Of a stretch of 64,000 bases of DNA, positions 56,062 through 64,000 are shown piece after piece. Position numbers and translations under genes: made by a program. The DNA lies in contig CALUJQ010000006.1 in the NCBI GenBank assembly GCA_944320995.1, positions 25,392 through 89,391 of the forward strand, read 5' to 3'. The stretch's first letter is position 1. Every line of letters begins with the position of its first letter. The DNA is from an uncultured Barnesiella sp. (GTDB taxonomy: Bacteria > Bacteroidota > Bacteroidia > Bacteroidales > Barnesiellaceae). The notes under the pieces were generated by a model. That model was not told where the DNA came from. It did no database searches and saw only the letters and a list, made by a program, of their open reading frames with translations.

Positions 56062-56092
56062 CAAATATAAGACGAATTTTCCGGTTTGTAAA
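56062..56092 (-). promoter_or_regulatory. Promoter of the sulfatase gene
   Basis: On the minus strand, TATATTTG (56069-56062) matches the -7 consensus. TTTA (56092-56089) lies 19 bases upstream as a three-of-four -33 box. The leader would be about 47 bases. Confidence 0.5.
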
Positions 56093-56149
56093 ATTCGATT
56101 CTCAAAAAAATAATTCGGGTTATCTAATCCTTATTCCCGGCCGTTTTAC

Positions 56150-56157
56150 TACTTTTG
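56150..56157 (+). promoter_or_regulatory. -7 element of the sulfatase maturase gene
   Basis: TACTTTTG matches TAnnTTTG exactly. It contains the in-frame TTG at 56155, which argues that translation begins at the ATG 56194 instead. No clear -33 box was seen. Confidence 0.5.
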
Positions 56158-56193
56158 AAACATCAACACAAAATCCAATTACCGACACGACTC

Positions 56194-57435
56194 ATGGAAC
56201 AACCGCTTTACTCACCATTCGACCGGGTAATGTACATTATGACCAAGCCGGTAGGTTCGCTTTGCAACTTGGCTTGCACATACTGCTACTATACCGAAAA
56301 GGCAAAACTATATCGCGATACGCCCCGACATATCATGAGCGAGAGCCTGTTGGAAAAATTTATCAAGGAGTATATCGAGAGTCAGGCCAACGACCATATT
56401 CTATTCACGTGGCACGGCGGCGAGACTCTGATGCGGCCTCTCGACTTTTACCAAAAAGTGGTAAAATTACAGGATCAATACGGCCGGGGACGGGTGATCG
56501 AAAATAGCATACAGACCAACGGGACCTTGCTGACCGACAGTTGGTGCCGTTTCTTCAAGGAGAACAACTGGCTGGTAGGCGTGAGCATAGACGGGCCGCA
56601 GGAGTTTCACGACGAATACCGATTAACAAAACAAGGAAGGCCCTCCTTCGTAAAGGTGATGCAAGGAATAAACTTGCTCAACAAACACGGTGTCGAGTGG
56701 AATGCCTTGGCCGTAGTGAACGACTTCAACGCCGACTATCCACTCGATTTCTACCATTTTTTCAAAGACATACGGTGCAAATACATACAGTTCACCCCCA
56801 TTGTCGAGCGCATATATCCGCACGACGACGGCCGCCATTTGGCCGCACCCTGCGAAGATGCGACAACAGAGGTAACCGATTTTTCGGTCTCTCCCGAACA
56901 GTGGGGCGAATTTCTCTGTGCCATCTTCGACGAATGGGTACGCAACGATGTGGGCGAATATTTCGTACAGCTGTTCGATGCCACCCTTGCCAACTGGGCC
57001 GGGGTCCTGCCGGGTATATGCTCGATGGCCGAGACGTGCGGACACGCCGGAGTGATGGAGTTTAACGGCGACGTGTACAGTTGCGACCACTTCGTTTTCC
57101 CGGAATATAAATTGGGAAATATCTACACCCAATCGCTCATCGAGATGATGAACAGTCCCCGGCAAATTGCTTTCGGGCAGAAGAAACGCGATTCACTCCC
57201 CTCTCAATGCAAACAGTGCGATTTCCTCTTTGCCTGCCACGGCGAATGTCCCAAGAATCGGTTTATGAAGACCGCTGCCGGCGAACCGGGGCTGAACTAC
57301 CTGTGCGCCGGCTATCACCGTTTTTTCAAACATGTGGCGCCCTACATGGATTTCATGAAACGGGAACTCGACAACCAACGACCGCCGGCCAACGTGATGC
57401 AGTGGGTCAAAGAGAATATGCCCGATAAGAAATAA
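56194..57435 (+). CDS. Anaerobic sulfatase-maturating enzyme (radical SAM/SPASM)
   Basis: It oxidises the active-site Ser or Cys of sulfatases to formylglycine before export. The start is ATG 56194 (413 residues); an in-frame TTG at 56155 lies within the predicted promoter. The radical SAM motif is Cys-x3-Cys-x2-Cys in GSLCNLACTYCYY. The SPASM region near the C-terminus holds the Cys ligands of two more clusters: EFNGDVYSCDHFVFPEYKLG, CKQCDFLFACHGECPKNRF and YLCAGYHRFF. The divergent sulfatase has a Ser-type site and is its evident substrate. Confidence 0.95.
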   Translation: MEQPLYSPFDRVMYIMTKPVGSLCNLACTYCYYTEKAKLYRDTPRHIMSESLLEKFIKEYIESQANDHILFTWHGGETLMRPLDFYQKVVKLQDQYGRGRVIENSIQTNGTLLTDSWCRFFKENNWLVGVSIDGPQEFHDEYRLTKQGRPSFVKVMQGINLLNKHGVEWNALAVVNDFNADYPLDFYHFFKDIRCKYIQFTPIVERIYPHDDGRHLAAPCEDATTEVTDFSVSPEQWGEFLCAIFDEWVRNDVGEYFVQLFDATLANWAGVLPGICSMAETCGHAGVMEFNGDVYSCDHFVFPEYKLGNIYTQSLIEMMNSPRQIAFGQKKRDSLPSQCKQCDFLFACHGECPKNRFMKTAAGEPGLNYLCAGYHRFFKHVAPYMDFMKRELDNQRPPANVMQWVKENMPDKK

Positions 57436-57439
57436 ATAA

Positions 57440-57488
57440 AAAAGAGAGGCGCTTTACACCCGATGGCATAAAGCGTCTCTCTTTTTTT
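57440..57488. terminator. Bidirectional terminator
   Basis: A 16-bp stem (57441-57456 with 57469-57484, one G-U pair) starts with an A run and ends with a T run. It lies between the convergent maturase and GH172 genes. Confidence 0.88.
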
Positions 57489-57508
57489 ACTCTCCCCTCT
57501 CTGTCTCG

Positions 57509-59482
57509 TTATTCGGTATAACAAAATACATCGTAGGCCGCTTCGTTCCAACTTACCGGACTGCCCTCTTCCCTCGCTTCGGGAACGATACGTATATTCA
57601 ACTCCGATTTCCCCCGGGTAAGTTCTGCGGGTATTTCAAATTCATCTTCAATCCAACGTTTATAAGGATTGCTATCGGCCAAATACCAAACGCCTATCTC
57701 CTGCCCATCAACATAAACCCGGGCGCATTGCCGCGGTTGCTGTTGGTCACTGAGCCTGCGCAACCGCACGCCGCGGTTATCGGGAAGGATATTGACCGCA
57801 AACGTACTGCTACCTGTAAACCGGCTGACCGTGCCTGTTATCTCCTTATCATCGTCATCACCCTCGAAACAGGCCGTCAACGATTCGGTCGAGGCATCTC
57901 CCTGCGCTTTGTATCCGTGGCGTTTCAACGATTTTTTCACCGCCATATCCACACTGTCGCTCTTTACCAAAGAACTTTTATCCTGTCCGTAATAAAATAT
58001 GGCACCCAAGTGTTCGAGGTATTGATTGTTGCTCTCGCCCGACTCTATCCCGAAATCGAGTTGCGAATAAAACGGATAACTGTCGCCCAAGCACAAACGG
58101 GTCATCGACCACGGATTATCGCTCAACCCGTCATACCCGCCCGAGGGGTGACCTTCGGCTGGTGTGGGGAATCCCCACCCATAACAAATGTAACTCTCCG
58201 AACCGTCGCTCTCTACCTGCGGAGTTCTGTTCCCGTCGATATGAACCCGCACATCGCCTTCGCAGGTAATGATATGGGGCCGCTCGGCATAACAAGTCAC
58301 ATGGGCTCCCACCATCTTTCCCGTCCCCTTTATCGAAGCGATAGGGCTATCGGCTCCCGGCGTATGGGTGCGGGGATAGTAATCGGAAGAACGGAAGTAG
58401 CCGCATCGTTCCCGGTCGTACCGGTTCTCGCCCACTCCCACTTCGGCAAAACCCAGTGTCACGGGTTCTTCGCTACGGTTCTCCAAAGCAATCTCGGCAC
58501 TCTCCCAGAAAGGCATCGGGAAGTAATTGTAAAACCAACCGTCGGTGGTTGTACCCATCAACAGATAACGGGTATTGTTATACCCCAGCGAATTGCCGAA
58601 AAAACAACCGATAGGCAACAAGACATCGTCCTTTTCGTGGTTGTCCCATTTCATGCGTATCCATAGATTTTGCAACCATTCGGGTTTCATATCGGCGATA
58701 TAAAGCCTCAACGCATGAACAGTTCCACACTCACCTATACGGGCCAACGACAAAGATTGACCGGGAGCCAAAACCGATTCCGGCTGACGTATCTGTCGAG
58801 AAGCGGCCTCTCCGGGGTCGCTACCCGTCTGTTTCCATTGCCGTACCAACCGGCTGTAATCTTCTTTCCCGGTAAAGGTCTCGATTCCCTCGGGCGAAGT
58901 ATAACTGTGATAGACGATATGCCCCCAACCGCCTTCGCCTTTCTCGCGTTGAGCCCCTTCGAGTTTAACACTCGATGTGATGCGGCACCCGTTGCGGAAA
59001 GGCATCGGCACAAAGCTGCGTACGACCCGGATAGGTCCCCGTCCATTGTCCAACGGCCCGATGTAACACGAGGCCTGAGGCTCGGTAAAAGGATATTTCT
59101 CGCCAAACTCCGACAACCTTATCGTGAAGCGAGGCTCCTCCTCGCCATCAAAATAAAAACGGAATATGGGTTCTTCGGAACTCAGATAGCGATGTTGCAC
59201 CATGTTGTAGATACAACCGGCTCCGGCGACATCGAAGATTACCCACTCGCCCCGATGATCTTGATACAAACACCAATCCCAATCGGCATTGCCGCCCCGT
59301 TTATCGATGCTACCCTCGTATTTTACCTTCATATCCCTATCCAATACCGGGAGTTGCGACACATCGGTCATACGAGTCAAACCATACGATTTCGGAGTTG
59401 TAGAATCTGCTGTCTGTGCGGATACCGAGAAAGGCCCTAAGAATACTAATGAGAAAAGGCCTATTAAAGAATACATTTTCAT
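57509..59482 (-). CDS. GH172 (DUF2961) family exported glycoside hydrolase
   Basis: About 657 residues with a signal peptide (MYSLIGLFSLVFLGPFSVSAQ) when started at ATG 59482; the in-frame codon at 59533 lies upstream of a promoter-like element. DUF2961 blocks are PMPFWESAEIALENRSEEPV, CEGDVRVHIDGNRTPQVES and GWGFPTPAEG. Characterised GH172 enzymes act on difructose dianhydrides or as D-arabinofuranosidases. The C-terminal part (~560-674) looks like an extra beta-rich domain. It converges with the maturase gene. The substrate of this one is unknown. Confidence 0.85.
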   Translation of the reverse strand: MKMYSLIGLFSLVFLGPFSVSAQTADSTTPKSYGLTRMTDVSQLPVLDRDMKVKYEGSIDKRGGNADWDWCLYQDHRGEWVIFDVAGAGCIYNMVQHRYLSSEEPIFRFYFDGEEEPRFTIRLSEFGEKYPFTEPQASCYIGPLDNGRGPIRVVRSFVPMPFRNGCRITSSVKLEGAQREKGEGGWGHIVYHSYTSPEGIETFTGKEDYSRLVRQWKQTGSDPGEAASRQIRQPESVLAPGQSLSLARIGECGTVHALRLYIADMKPEWLQNLWIRMKWDNHEKDDVLLPIGCFFGNSLGYNNTRYLLMGTTTDGWFYNYFPMPFWESAEIALENRSEEPVTLGFAEVGVGENRYDRERCGYFRSSDYYPRTHTPGADSPIASIKGTGKMVGAHVTCYAERPHIITCEGDVRVHIDGNRTPQVESDGSESYICYGWGFPTPAEGHPSGGYDGLSDNPWSMTRLCLGDSYPFYSQLDFGIESGESNNQYLEHLGAIFYYGQDKSSLVKSDSVDMAVKKSLKRHGYKAQGDASTESLTACFEGDDDDKEITGTVSRFTGSSTFAVNILPDNRGVRLRRLSDQQQPRQCARVYVDGQEIGVWYLADSNPYKRWIEDEFEIPAELTRGKSELNIRIVPEAREEGSPVSWNEAAYDVFCYTE

Positions 59483-59511
59483 GGAGATAATTATTAGATA
59501 TTTTCTTACGA

Positions 59512-59545
59512 CAAAAATACCCTTCTCCTGCAAGTCGATACAAAT
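59512..59545 (-). promoter_or_regulatory. Promoter of the GH172 gene
   Basis: On the minus strand, TATTTTTG (59519-59512) is an exact -7 box. TTTG (59545-59542) is 22 bases upstream. Initiation near 59505 supports a start codon at 59482 rather than 59533. Confidence 0.5.
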
Positions 59546-59580
59546 ACTTTCTTATCCATTCCTTGCACTTTTGTCCATAA

Positions 59581-59610
59581 AAAAAGCCGATTTTATAAAA
59601 ACCGGCTTTC
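59581..59610 (-). terminator. Terminator of rlmD
   Basis: In the minus-strand transcript a 7-bp stem AAAGCCG / CGGCTTT (59609-59603 with 59589-59583) is followed by a T run. It lies 23 bases after the rlmD stop. Confidence 0.75.
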
Positions 59611-59632
59611 TGCTCTTGTATCCGCTCAAATA

Positions 59633-61048
59633 CTACTCTTCTTTCCGTACCAACAGCACTACATTCTCCACATGATGGGTATGCGGGAACATATCGACCG
59701 GTTGCACGCGCTCTACACGATATTTCGCATCGAGCAACGACAAATCCCGAGCCTGCGTAGCCGGATTGCAACTCACATAAACGATACGGCGGGGCGAAGC
59801 AAAAAGAATGGTCTTGATCACATCGTCGTGCATGCCGGCCCGGGGCGGGTCGGTAATAATTACATCGGGACGTCCATGCTCGGCGATAAACCCTTCGGTG
59901 AGAATATCTTTCATATCACCGGCGAAAAACAGGGTATTGTCGAGCCCGTTGATGCGGGCGTTTTCCTTGGCATCGTCGATTGCTTCGGGCACATATTCGA
60001 TACCCACCACCTTGCCCGACTGCCGAGCCACGAAATTGGCGATAGTTCCTGTTCCCGTATAAAGGTCATAAACAAGTTCATTGCCGGTCAAACCTGCAAA
60101 CTCGCGGGCCACCTTGTACAACTCGTAAGCCTGCTCGGAATTGGTTTGGTAAAACGATTTGGGCCCTATCTTGAACTGCAACCCCTCCATGCGCTCCCAA
60201 ATATAATCCCGGCCTCTGAACATATGTACCTCTTGGTCGGTAATGGTATCGTTGTGCTTCTGATTGATAATGTAGAGTAACGATGTTATCTCGGGGAAAG
60301 AGTCGGCAATGTGCTGCATCATCGCCTCGATGCGCTCCGTGTCGGGTTCGAAAAAGACGACAATGAGCATAATCTCGCCGGTTGACGACGTGCGCACAAT
60401 CATATTCCGCATCAATCCTGTCTGTTCCTTCAAATCGAAAAAAGGGTAATCGTGGTCAATTGCAAACTGCCGTATCGACAACCGTATGCGGTTGGATATG
60501 TCGTCCTGCAACCAACATTTCTTTATATCGAGTACCTTGTCGAACATACCGGGGATATGAAAACCCAGCGCATTGCGACAATCAAACTCCTGTGCCGACT
60601 GCAACTGCTCGTAAGTGAGCCACGAACGATTGGAAAATGAAAATTCGAGTTTATTCCGATAAAACTGTTGCTTGGCCGACCCCTTCGTGGGAAGAATCTC
60701 GGGCAGAGGTATCTTGCCTATGCGGGTAAGGTTATCCTCCACCTGCTGCCGCTTGAACTGCAACTGGTAATCATACGACACATGCTGCCATTTACACCCT
60801 CCGCAAATACCGAAGTGCTCGCAAAAAGGGGTTACCCGTAACGGCGAATAAGAGTGAAATTTCACCACACGAGCTTCGGCATAATTGTGTTTCTTGCGAG
60901 TCAACTGTAAATCTACCACATCGCCCGGAGCGACAAAAGGAACAAATACGACCAAATCGTTTACCCGTGCCAACGCCTTTCCTTCGGCGGCAACACCGGT
61001 TATCTCAACCTGCTCCAACAAAGGAAGCTCTTTCTTTTTCCGTGCCAA
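59633..61048 (-). CDS. rlmD: 23S rRNA (uracil-1939-C5)-methyltransferase
   Basis: A 471-residue SAM-dependent RNA methyltransferase. An N-terminal TRAM domain (EQVEITGVAAEGKALARVND) is followed by the iron-sulfur cluster Cys set in CEHFGICGGCKWQH. The methyltransferase domain has YDLYTGTGTIANFVA, the DPPRAGMHDDV motif and the catalytic Cys in YVSCNPATQARDL. The start is a TTG at 61048, supported by the conserved ARKKK opening and by a -7 match (TATCTTTG, 61094-61087) just upstream. Relatives in this family can also modify U747; the exact site is assigned by similarity only. Confidence 0.93.
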   Translation of the reverse strand: MARKKKELPLLEQVEITGVAAEGKALARVNDLVVFVPFVAPGDVVDLQLTRKKHNYAEARVVKFHSYSPLRVTPFCEHFGICGGCKWQHVSYDYQLQFKRQQVEDNLTRIGKIPLPEILPTKGSAKQQFYRNKLEFSFSNRSWLTYEQLQSAQEFDCRNALGFHIPGMFDKVLDIKKCWLQDDISNRIRLSIRQFAIDHDYPFFDLKEQTGLMRNMIVRTSSTGEIMLIVVFFEPDTERIEAMMQHIADSFPEITSLLYIINQKHNDTITDQEVHMFRGRDYIWERMEGLQFKIGPKSFYQTNSEQAYELYKVAREFAGLTGNELVYDLYTGTGTIANFVARQSGKVVGIEYVPEAIDDAKENARINGLDNTLFFAGDMKDILTEGFIAEHGRPDVIITDPPRAGMHDDVIKTILFASPRRIVYVSCNPATQARDLSLLDAKYRVERVQPVDMFPHTHHVENVVLLVRKEE

Positions 61049-61165
61049 AATAAATAGTCAAATAATTAAATAAGTATAAAGCGAAACAAAGATACGGTTT
61101 TTTCATGAAAGAGTCGCGATAGACAAATAAATAGATTCTTTCGTTAAAATTTGTAGTAAAATATT

Positions 61166-61195
61166 TTTGTGGTTTATACGAATCTTATATTTTTG
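61166..61195 (+). promoter_or_regulatory. Promoter of ppdK
   Basis: TTTG (61166-61169), an 18-base spacer and TATTTTTG (61188-61195), an exact TAnnTTTG. Initiation near 61202 gives a leader of about 84 bases before the ATG at 61286. Confidence 0.6.
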
Positions 61196-61285
61196 CATAA
61201 TGTTTTATCTCATTCCCCAAAATGGGTCATATCTACGGCGGAAGAGAAACAACAATTATATACATATCATATACTTACTTTATTT

Positions 61286-64000
61286 ATGAAAAGAGTTTAT
61301 ACTTTTGGCAACGGCAAAGCAGAAGGCCGTGCCGACATGAGAAACCTGCTGGGTGGCAAGGGAGCCAACTTGGCGGAGATGAATCTTATTGGTGTACCCG
61401 TTCCTCCCGGATTCACCATCACGACCGAGGTTTGTACCACCTACACACAGCAAGGAAGAGACGCTGTTGTAAAAGAAATTAAAAGCGATGTAGAACAAGC
61501 CATCGCTCATATCGAAAGCCTCACCGGGACAAAATTCGGCGACGCTTCCAATCCTCTGTTGGTTTCGGTTCGTTCGGGAGCCCGCGTTTCCATGCCGGGT
61601 ATGATGGATACCGTGTTGAACTTGGGTATGAACGACGATGCCGTAGAGGCTATCGCTAAGAAATCGGGCAACCCCCGTTTCGCTTGGGACTCTTACCGCC
61701 GTTTCGTACAAATGTATGGCGACGTGGTATTGGGCATGAAACCCAAAACCAAAGAAGACATCGACCCATTCGAAGAAGTAATGGACAAAGTGAAAGAGGC
61801 CAAAGGTATCAAGAGCGATACCGAGTTGCAGGTAGAAGACCTCAAAGAATTGGTGAAACGCTTCAAGGCCGCTGTAAAAGAGAATACAGGCAAAGACTTC
61901 CCCACCTCTCCGTGGGAACAACTTTGGGGAGCTATCTGCGCCGTATTCGACAGCTGGATGAACGAGCGCGCTATCCTCTACCGCCGCATGAACCAAATCC
62001 CCGAAGAATGGGGTACTGCCGTAAACGTACAAGCCATGGTATTCGGTAACATGGGCAACACATCGGCTACCGGTGTAGCATTCACCCGCGATGCCGCTAC
62101 CGGAGAAGACATCTTCAACGGCGAATACTTGATCAATGCACAAGGTGAGGACGTAGTTGCCGGTGTACGCACGCCGCAACAAATCACCATCGAGGGCTCG
62201 CGCCGCTGGGCTGCCCTGCAAGGCATCTCCGAAGAAGTCCGCGCCGCTAAATATCCCTCGCTCGAAGAGTCCATGCCCGAGTGTGCCAAAGACCTCATCG
62301 AGACCCAACAGAAACTCGAAGACTACTTCAAAGACATGCAAGACCTCGAATTTACCATTCAAGACGGCAAATTGTGGTTGCTGCAAACCCGTAACGGCAA
62401 ACGCACCGGCGCCGCTATGGTGAAAATCGCCATGGATATGCTCCGTGCCGGCATCATCGACGAAAAGACAGCCTTGAAACGTATGGAAGCTCAAAAACTC
62501 GATGAGTTGCTCCACCCCGTATTCGACAAAGACGCCGTAAAACGTGTGAAAGTGGTTGCCAAAGGTCTGCCCGCTTCGCCGGGTGCCGCTACCGGCCAAA
62601 TCGTATTCTTTGCCGATGACGCCGAGGCTTGGGCCGAGAAACGCAAAAAAGTAATCATGGTTCGTATCGAAACCTCGCCCGAAGACTTGCGCGGTATGAA
62701 CGTAGCACAAGGTATCCTCACCGCTCGCGGCGGTATGACCTCGCACGCAGCCGTAGTTGCCCGCGGTATGGGTAAATGCTGCGTATCGGGTGCCGGCGAA
62801 ATCAAAGTCGATTACAAAGCCCGCACCGTAGAAATGGGTGGCAAAGTATATAAAGAAGGCGACTGGATTTCTTTGAACGGCTCGACCGGCGAAGTTTACG
62901 ACGGGCAAGTGCCTACCGTAGATGCCGATATGAGCGGCGACTTCGCTGCCATCATGAATCTGGCCGAGAAATATACCAAAGTTGATGTACGTACCAACGC
63001 CGATACTCCGCGCGACGCTGCCGTAGCCCGCAAATTCGGAGCCAAAGGTATCGGTCTGTGCCGTACAGAACACATGTTCTTCGAAGGCGACCGTATCAAA
63101 GCCATGCGCGAAATGATTCTGTCGAAAGACGAAGAAGGCCGTCGCCACGCTCTCGACAAACTGTTGCCCATGCAACGCGGCGACTTCGAAGGCATCTTCG
63201 AAGCCATGGACGGTCTGGGAGTGACAATCCGTCTGCTCGATCCTCCTCTACACGAGTTCGTACCCCACCAATTGGCTACCCAAAAAGAGTTGGCCGAAGA
63301 GATGGGCATGACTATCGAAGAGGTGAAATTGGCTTGCGACTCGCTCGCCGAGTTCAACCCCATGCTGGGACACCGCGGTTGCCGCTTGGGTTGTACCTAT
63401 CCCGAGATTACCGAGATGCAAGCTCGCGCTATCATCGAGGCCGCTCTGAACGTAAAAGCCCGTGGCATCAACGTTCACCCCGAAATCATGGTTCCTCTCG
63501 TAGGCGTGGTAGAAGAATTGAGAATGCAAGCCGAAGTTATCCACCGCGTAGCCGCACAAGTATTTGAAGAACGCGGCGATACGGTAGCCTACAAGGTAGG
63601 TACGATGATCGAAGTACCCCGTGCCGCCGTTACGGCCGACCAGATTGCCGAGGTTGCCGACTTCTTCTCGTTCGGTACCAATGACTTGACACAGATGACC
63701 TTCGGTTATTCGCGCGACGATGCCGGCAAATTCTTGAAGATTTACAAAGAGAAAGGTATCCTCAAAACCGATCCGTTCGAAGTACTCGACCAAAAAGGAG
63801 TGGGACAACTCGTTCGCATGGGTGTAGAGAAAGGCCGCTCGACGAAACCGACACTCAAAGTAGGTATCTGCGGCGAGCATGGCGGTGAACCTTCTTCGGT
63901 TAAGTTCTGCGCCAAACTGGGTATGAACTATGTATCTTGTAGCCCCTACCGTGTGCCCATCGCACGCGTAGCTGCCGCACAAGCTGCTATCGAGGACTAA
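61286..64000 (+). CDS. ppdK: Pyruvate, phosphate dikinase
   Basis: It interconverts pyruvate, ATP and phosphate with PEP, AMP and pyrophosphate. The start is ATG 61286 (KRVYTFGNGKAEGRADM), giving 904 residues; the TAA stop is the last codon of the window, so the gene is complete. The N-terminal ATP-grasp domain has GGKGANLAEMN and SVRSGARVSMPGMMDTVLNLG. The central phosphohistidine domain has GGMTSHAAVVARGMGK with the catalytic His (codon 62744-62746). The C-terminal PEP/pyruvate barrel ends with GICGEHGGEPSSV and the catalytic Cys of NYVSCSPYRVP. It is a core glycolytic enzyme in many anaerobes. Confidence 0.98.
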   Translation: MKRVYTFGNGKAEGRADMRNLLGGKGANLAEMNLIGVPVPPGFTITTEVCTTYTQQGRDAVVKEIKSDVEQAIAHIESLTGTKFGDASNPLLVSVRSGARVSMPGMMDTVLNLGMNDDAVEAIAKKSGNPRFAWDSYRRFVQMYGDVVLGMKPKTKEDIDPFEEVMDKVKEAKGIKSDTELQVEDLKELVKRFKAAVKENTGKDFPTSPWEQLWGAICAVFDSWMNERAILYRRMNQIPEEWGTAVNVQAMVFGNMGNTSATGVAFTRDAATGEDIFNGEYLINAQGEDVVAGVRTPQQITIEGSRRWAALQGISEEVRAAKYPSLEESMPECAKDLIETQQKLEDYFKDMQDLEFTIQDGKLWLLQTRNGKRTGAAMVKIAMDMLRAGIIDEKTALKRMEAQKLDELLHPVFDKDAVKRVKVVAKGLPASPGAATGQIVFFADDAEAWAEKRKKVIMVRIETSPEDLRGMNVAQGILTARGGMTSHAAVVARGMGKCCVSGAGEIKVDYKARTVEMGGKVYKEGDWISLNGSTGEVYDGQVPTVDADMSGDFAAIMNLAEKYTKVDVRTNADTPRDAAVARKFGAKGIGLCRTEHMFFEGDRIKAMREMILSKDEEGRRHALDKLLPMQRGDFEGIFEAMDGLGVTIRLLDPPLHEFVPHQLATQKELAEEMGMTIEEVKLACDSLAEFNPMLGHRGCRLGCTYPEITEMQARAIIEAALNVKARGINVHPEIMVPLVGVVEELRMQAEVIHRVAAQVFEERGDTVAYKVGTMIEVPRAAVTADQIAEVADFFSFGTNDLTQMTFGYSRDDAGKFLKIYKEKGILKTDPFEVLDQKGVGQLVRMGVEKGRSTKPTLKVGICGEHGGEPSSVKFCAKLGMNYVSCSPYRVPIARVAAAQAAIED

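Noticed and set aside
61280..63175. Long minus-strand open frame (631 codons) opposite ppdK
   Set aside because: It lies entirely antisense to a highly conserved ppdK gene, and its low-complexity composition reflects codon bias of the real gene.

Overview
The window is a chromosomal segment from an anaerobic member of the Bacteroidales. The evidence is indirect but consistent. Several intergenic regions carry the Bacteroidetes -7 promoter motif TAnnTTTG, some with a TTTG-like -33 box. Shine-Dalgarno sequences are mostly weak or absent. Bacteroidetes-typical families are present (DUF4290, DUF5063, GH172/DUF2961, a BlaI/M56 pair, a sulfatase with its anaerobic maturase), and thiamine is made by the oxygen-independent ThiH route. 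I cannot fix the genus. No tRNA, rRNA, CRISPR array, transposase or integrase was seen.

Bases 1-1050: the 3' part of a CE2-type SGNH acetylesterase and a strong bidirectional terminator. Bases 1064-33053: a 27-gene surface polysaccharide (capsule or O-antigen) locus, all on the minus strand and read right to left. It starts with export and initiation genes (WecA/MraY-like transferase, Wza, Wzc-like tyrosine kinase, Wzx). It continues through 12 glycosyltransferases (four GT2, six GT4, one GT32, one WecG/TagA/CpsF), with UDP-galactopyranose mutase, UDP-GlcNAc 2-epimerase, Wzy, an MBOAT/SGNH O-acylation pair, an iron-sulfur F420-hydrogenase-beta-like protein with a pyruvyl transferase, and two acyltransferase-3 proteins. 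It ends with Gmd and Fcl for GDP-L-fucose. The parts make a Wzx/Wzy-type pathway: WecA would load GlcNAc-phosphate on the lipid carrier, WecB supplies UDP-ManNAc for the TagA-like enzyme, Glf supplies UDP-Galf, and Gmd/Fcl supply GDP-Fuc. Wzx flips the unit, Wzy polymerises it, and Wzc and Wza control length and export. No Wzb phosphatase or UpxY-type antiterminator was seen. The inner part of the locus is clearly richer in A+T than its flanks and looks mosaic. A 9-base G tract in one glycosyltransferase and a 12-bp tandem repeat encoding (Tyr-Gly)12 in the kinase tail are candidate variable sites.

Bases 33054-33701: a non-coding divergent promoter region. Bases 33702-35246: a hotdog thioesterase and, convergently, a Ca2+/Na+ antiporter. 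Bases 35438-42278: a TPP riboswitch followed by thiD-thiS-tenI-like-thiE-thiG-thiC-thiH-thiF and a strong terminator, a nearly complete thiamine operon.

Bases 42298-46161 (minus): a membrane-anchored nitroreductase-like protein, RimM, MurA (Asp in place of the fosfomycin-target Cys), DUF4290 and TsaB. Bases 46272-50462 (plus): YicC, guanylate kinase, NadD, a DUF5063 protein, a 3'-5' exonuclease, a small membrane protein and a small outer-membrane beta-barrel. Bases 50490-51926: an MFS transporter.

Bases 52017-54455: a BlaI-type repressor and an M56 (BlaR1-like) membrane peptidase, preceded by four evenly phased inverted-repeat operators. The M56 protein has no penicillin-binding domain but carries three TonB-plug-like repeats. 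This is the most novel-looking regulatory unit here. Bases 54488-59482: a Ser-type sulfatase, its anaerobic maturase and a GH172-family enzyme. Bases 59633-64000: RlmD and pyruvate phosphate dikinase, which ends exactly at the window edge.
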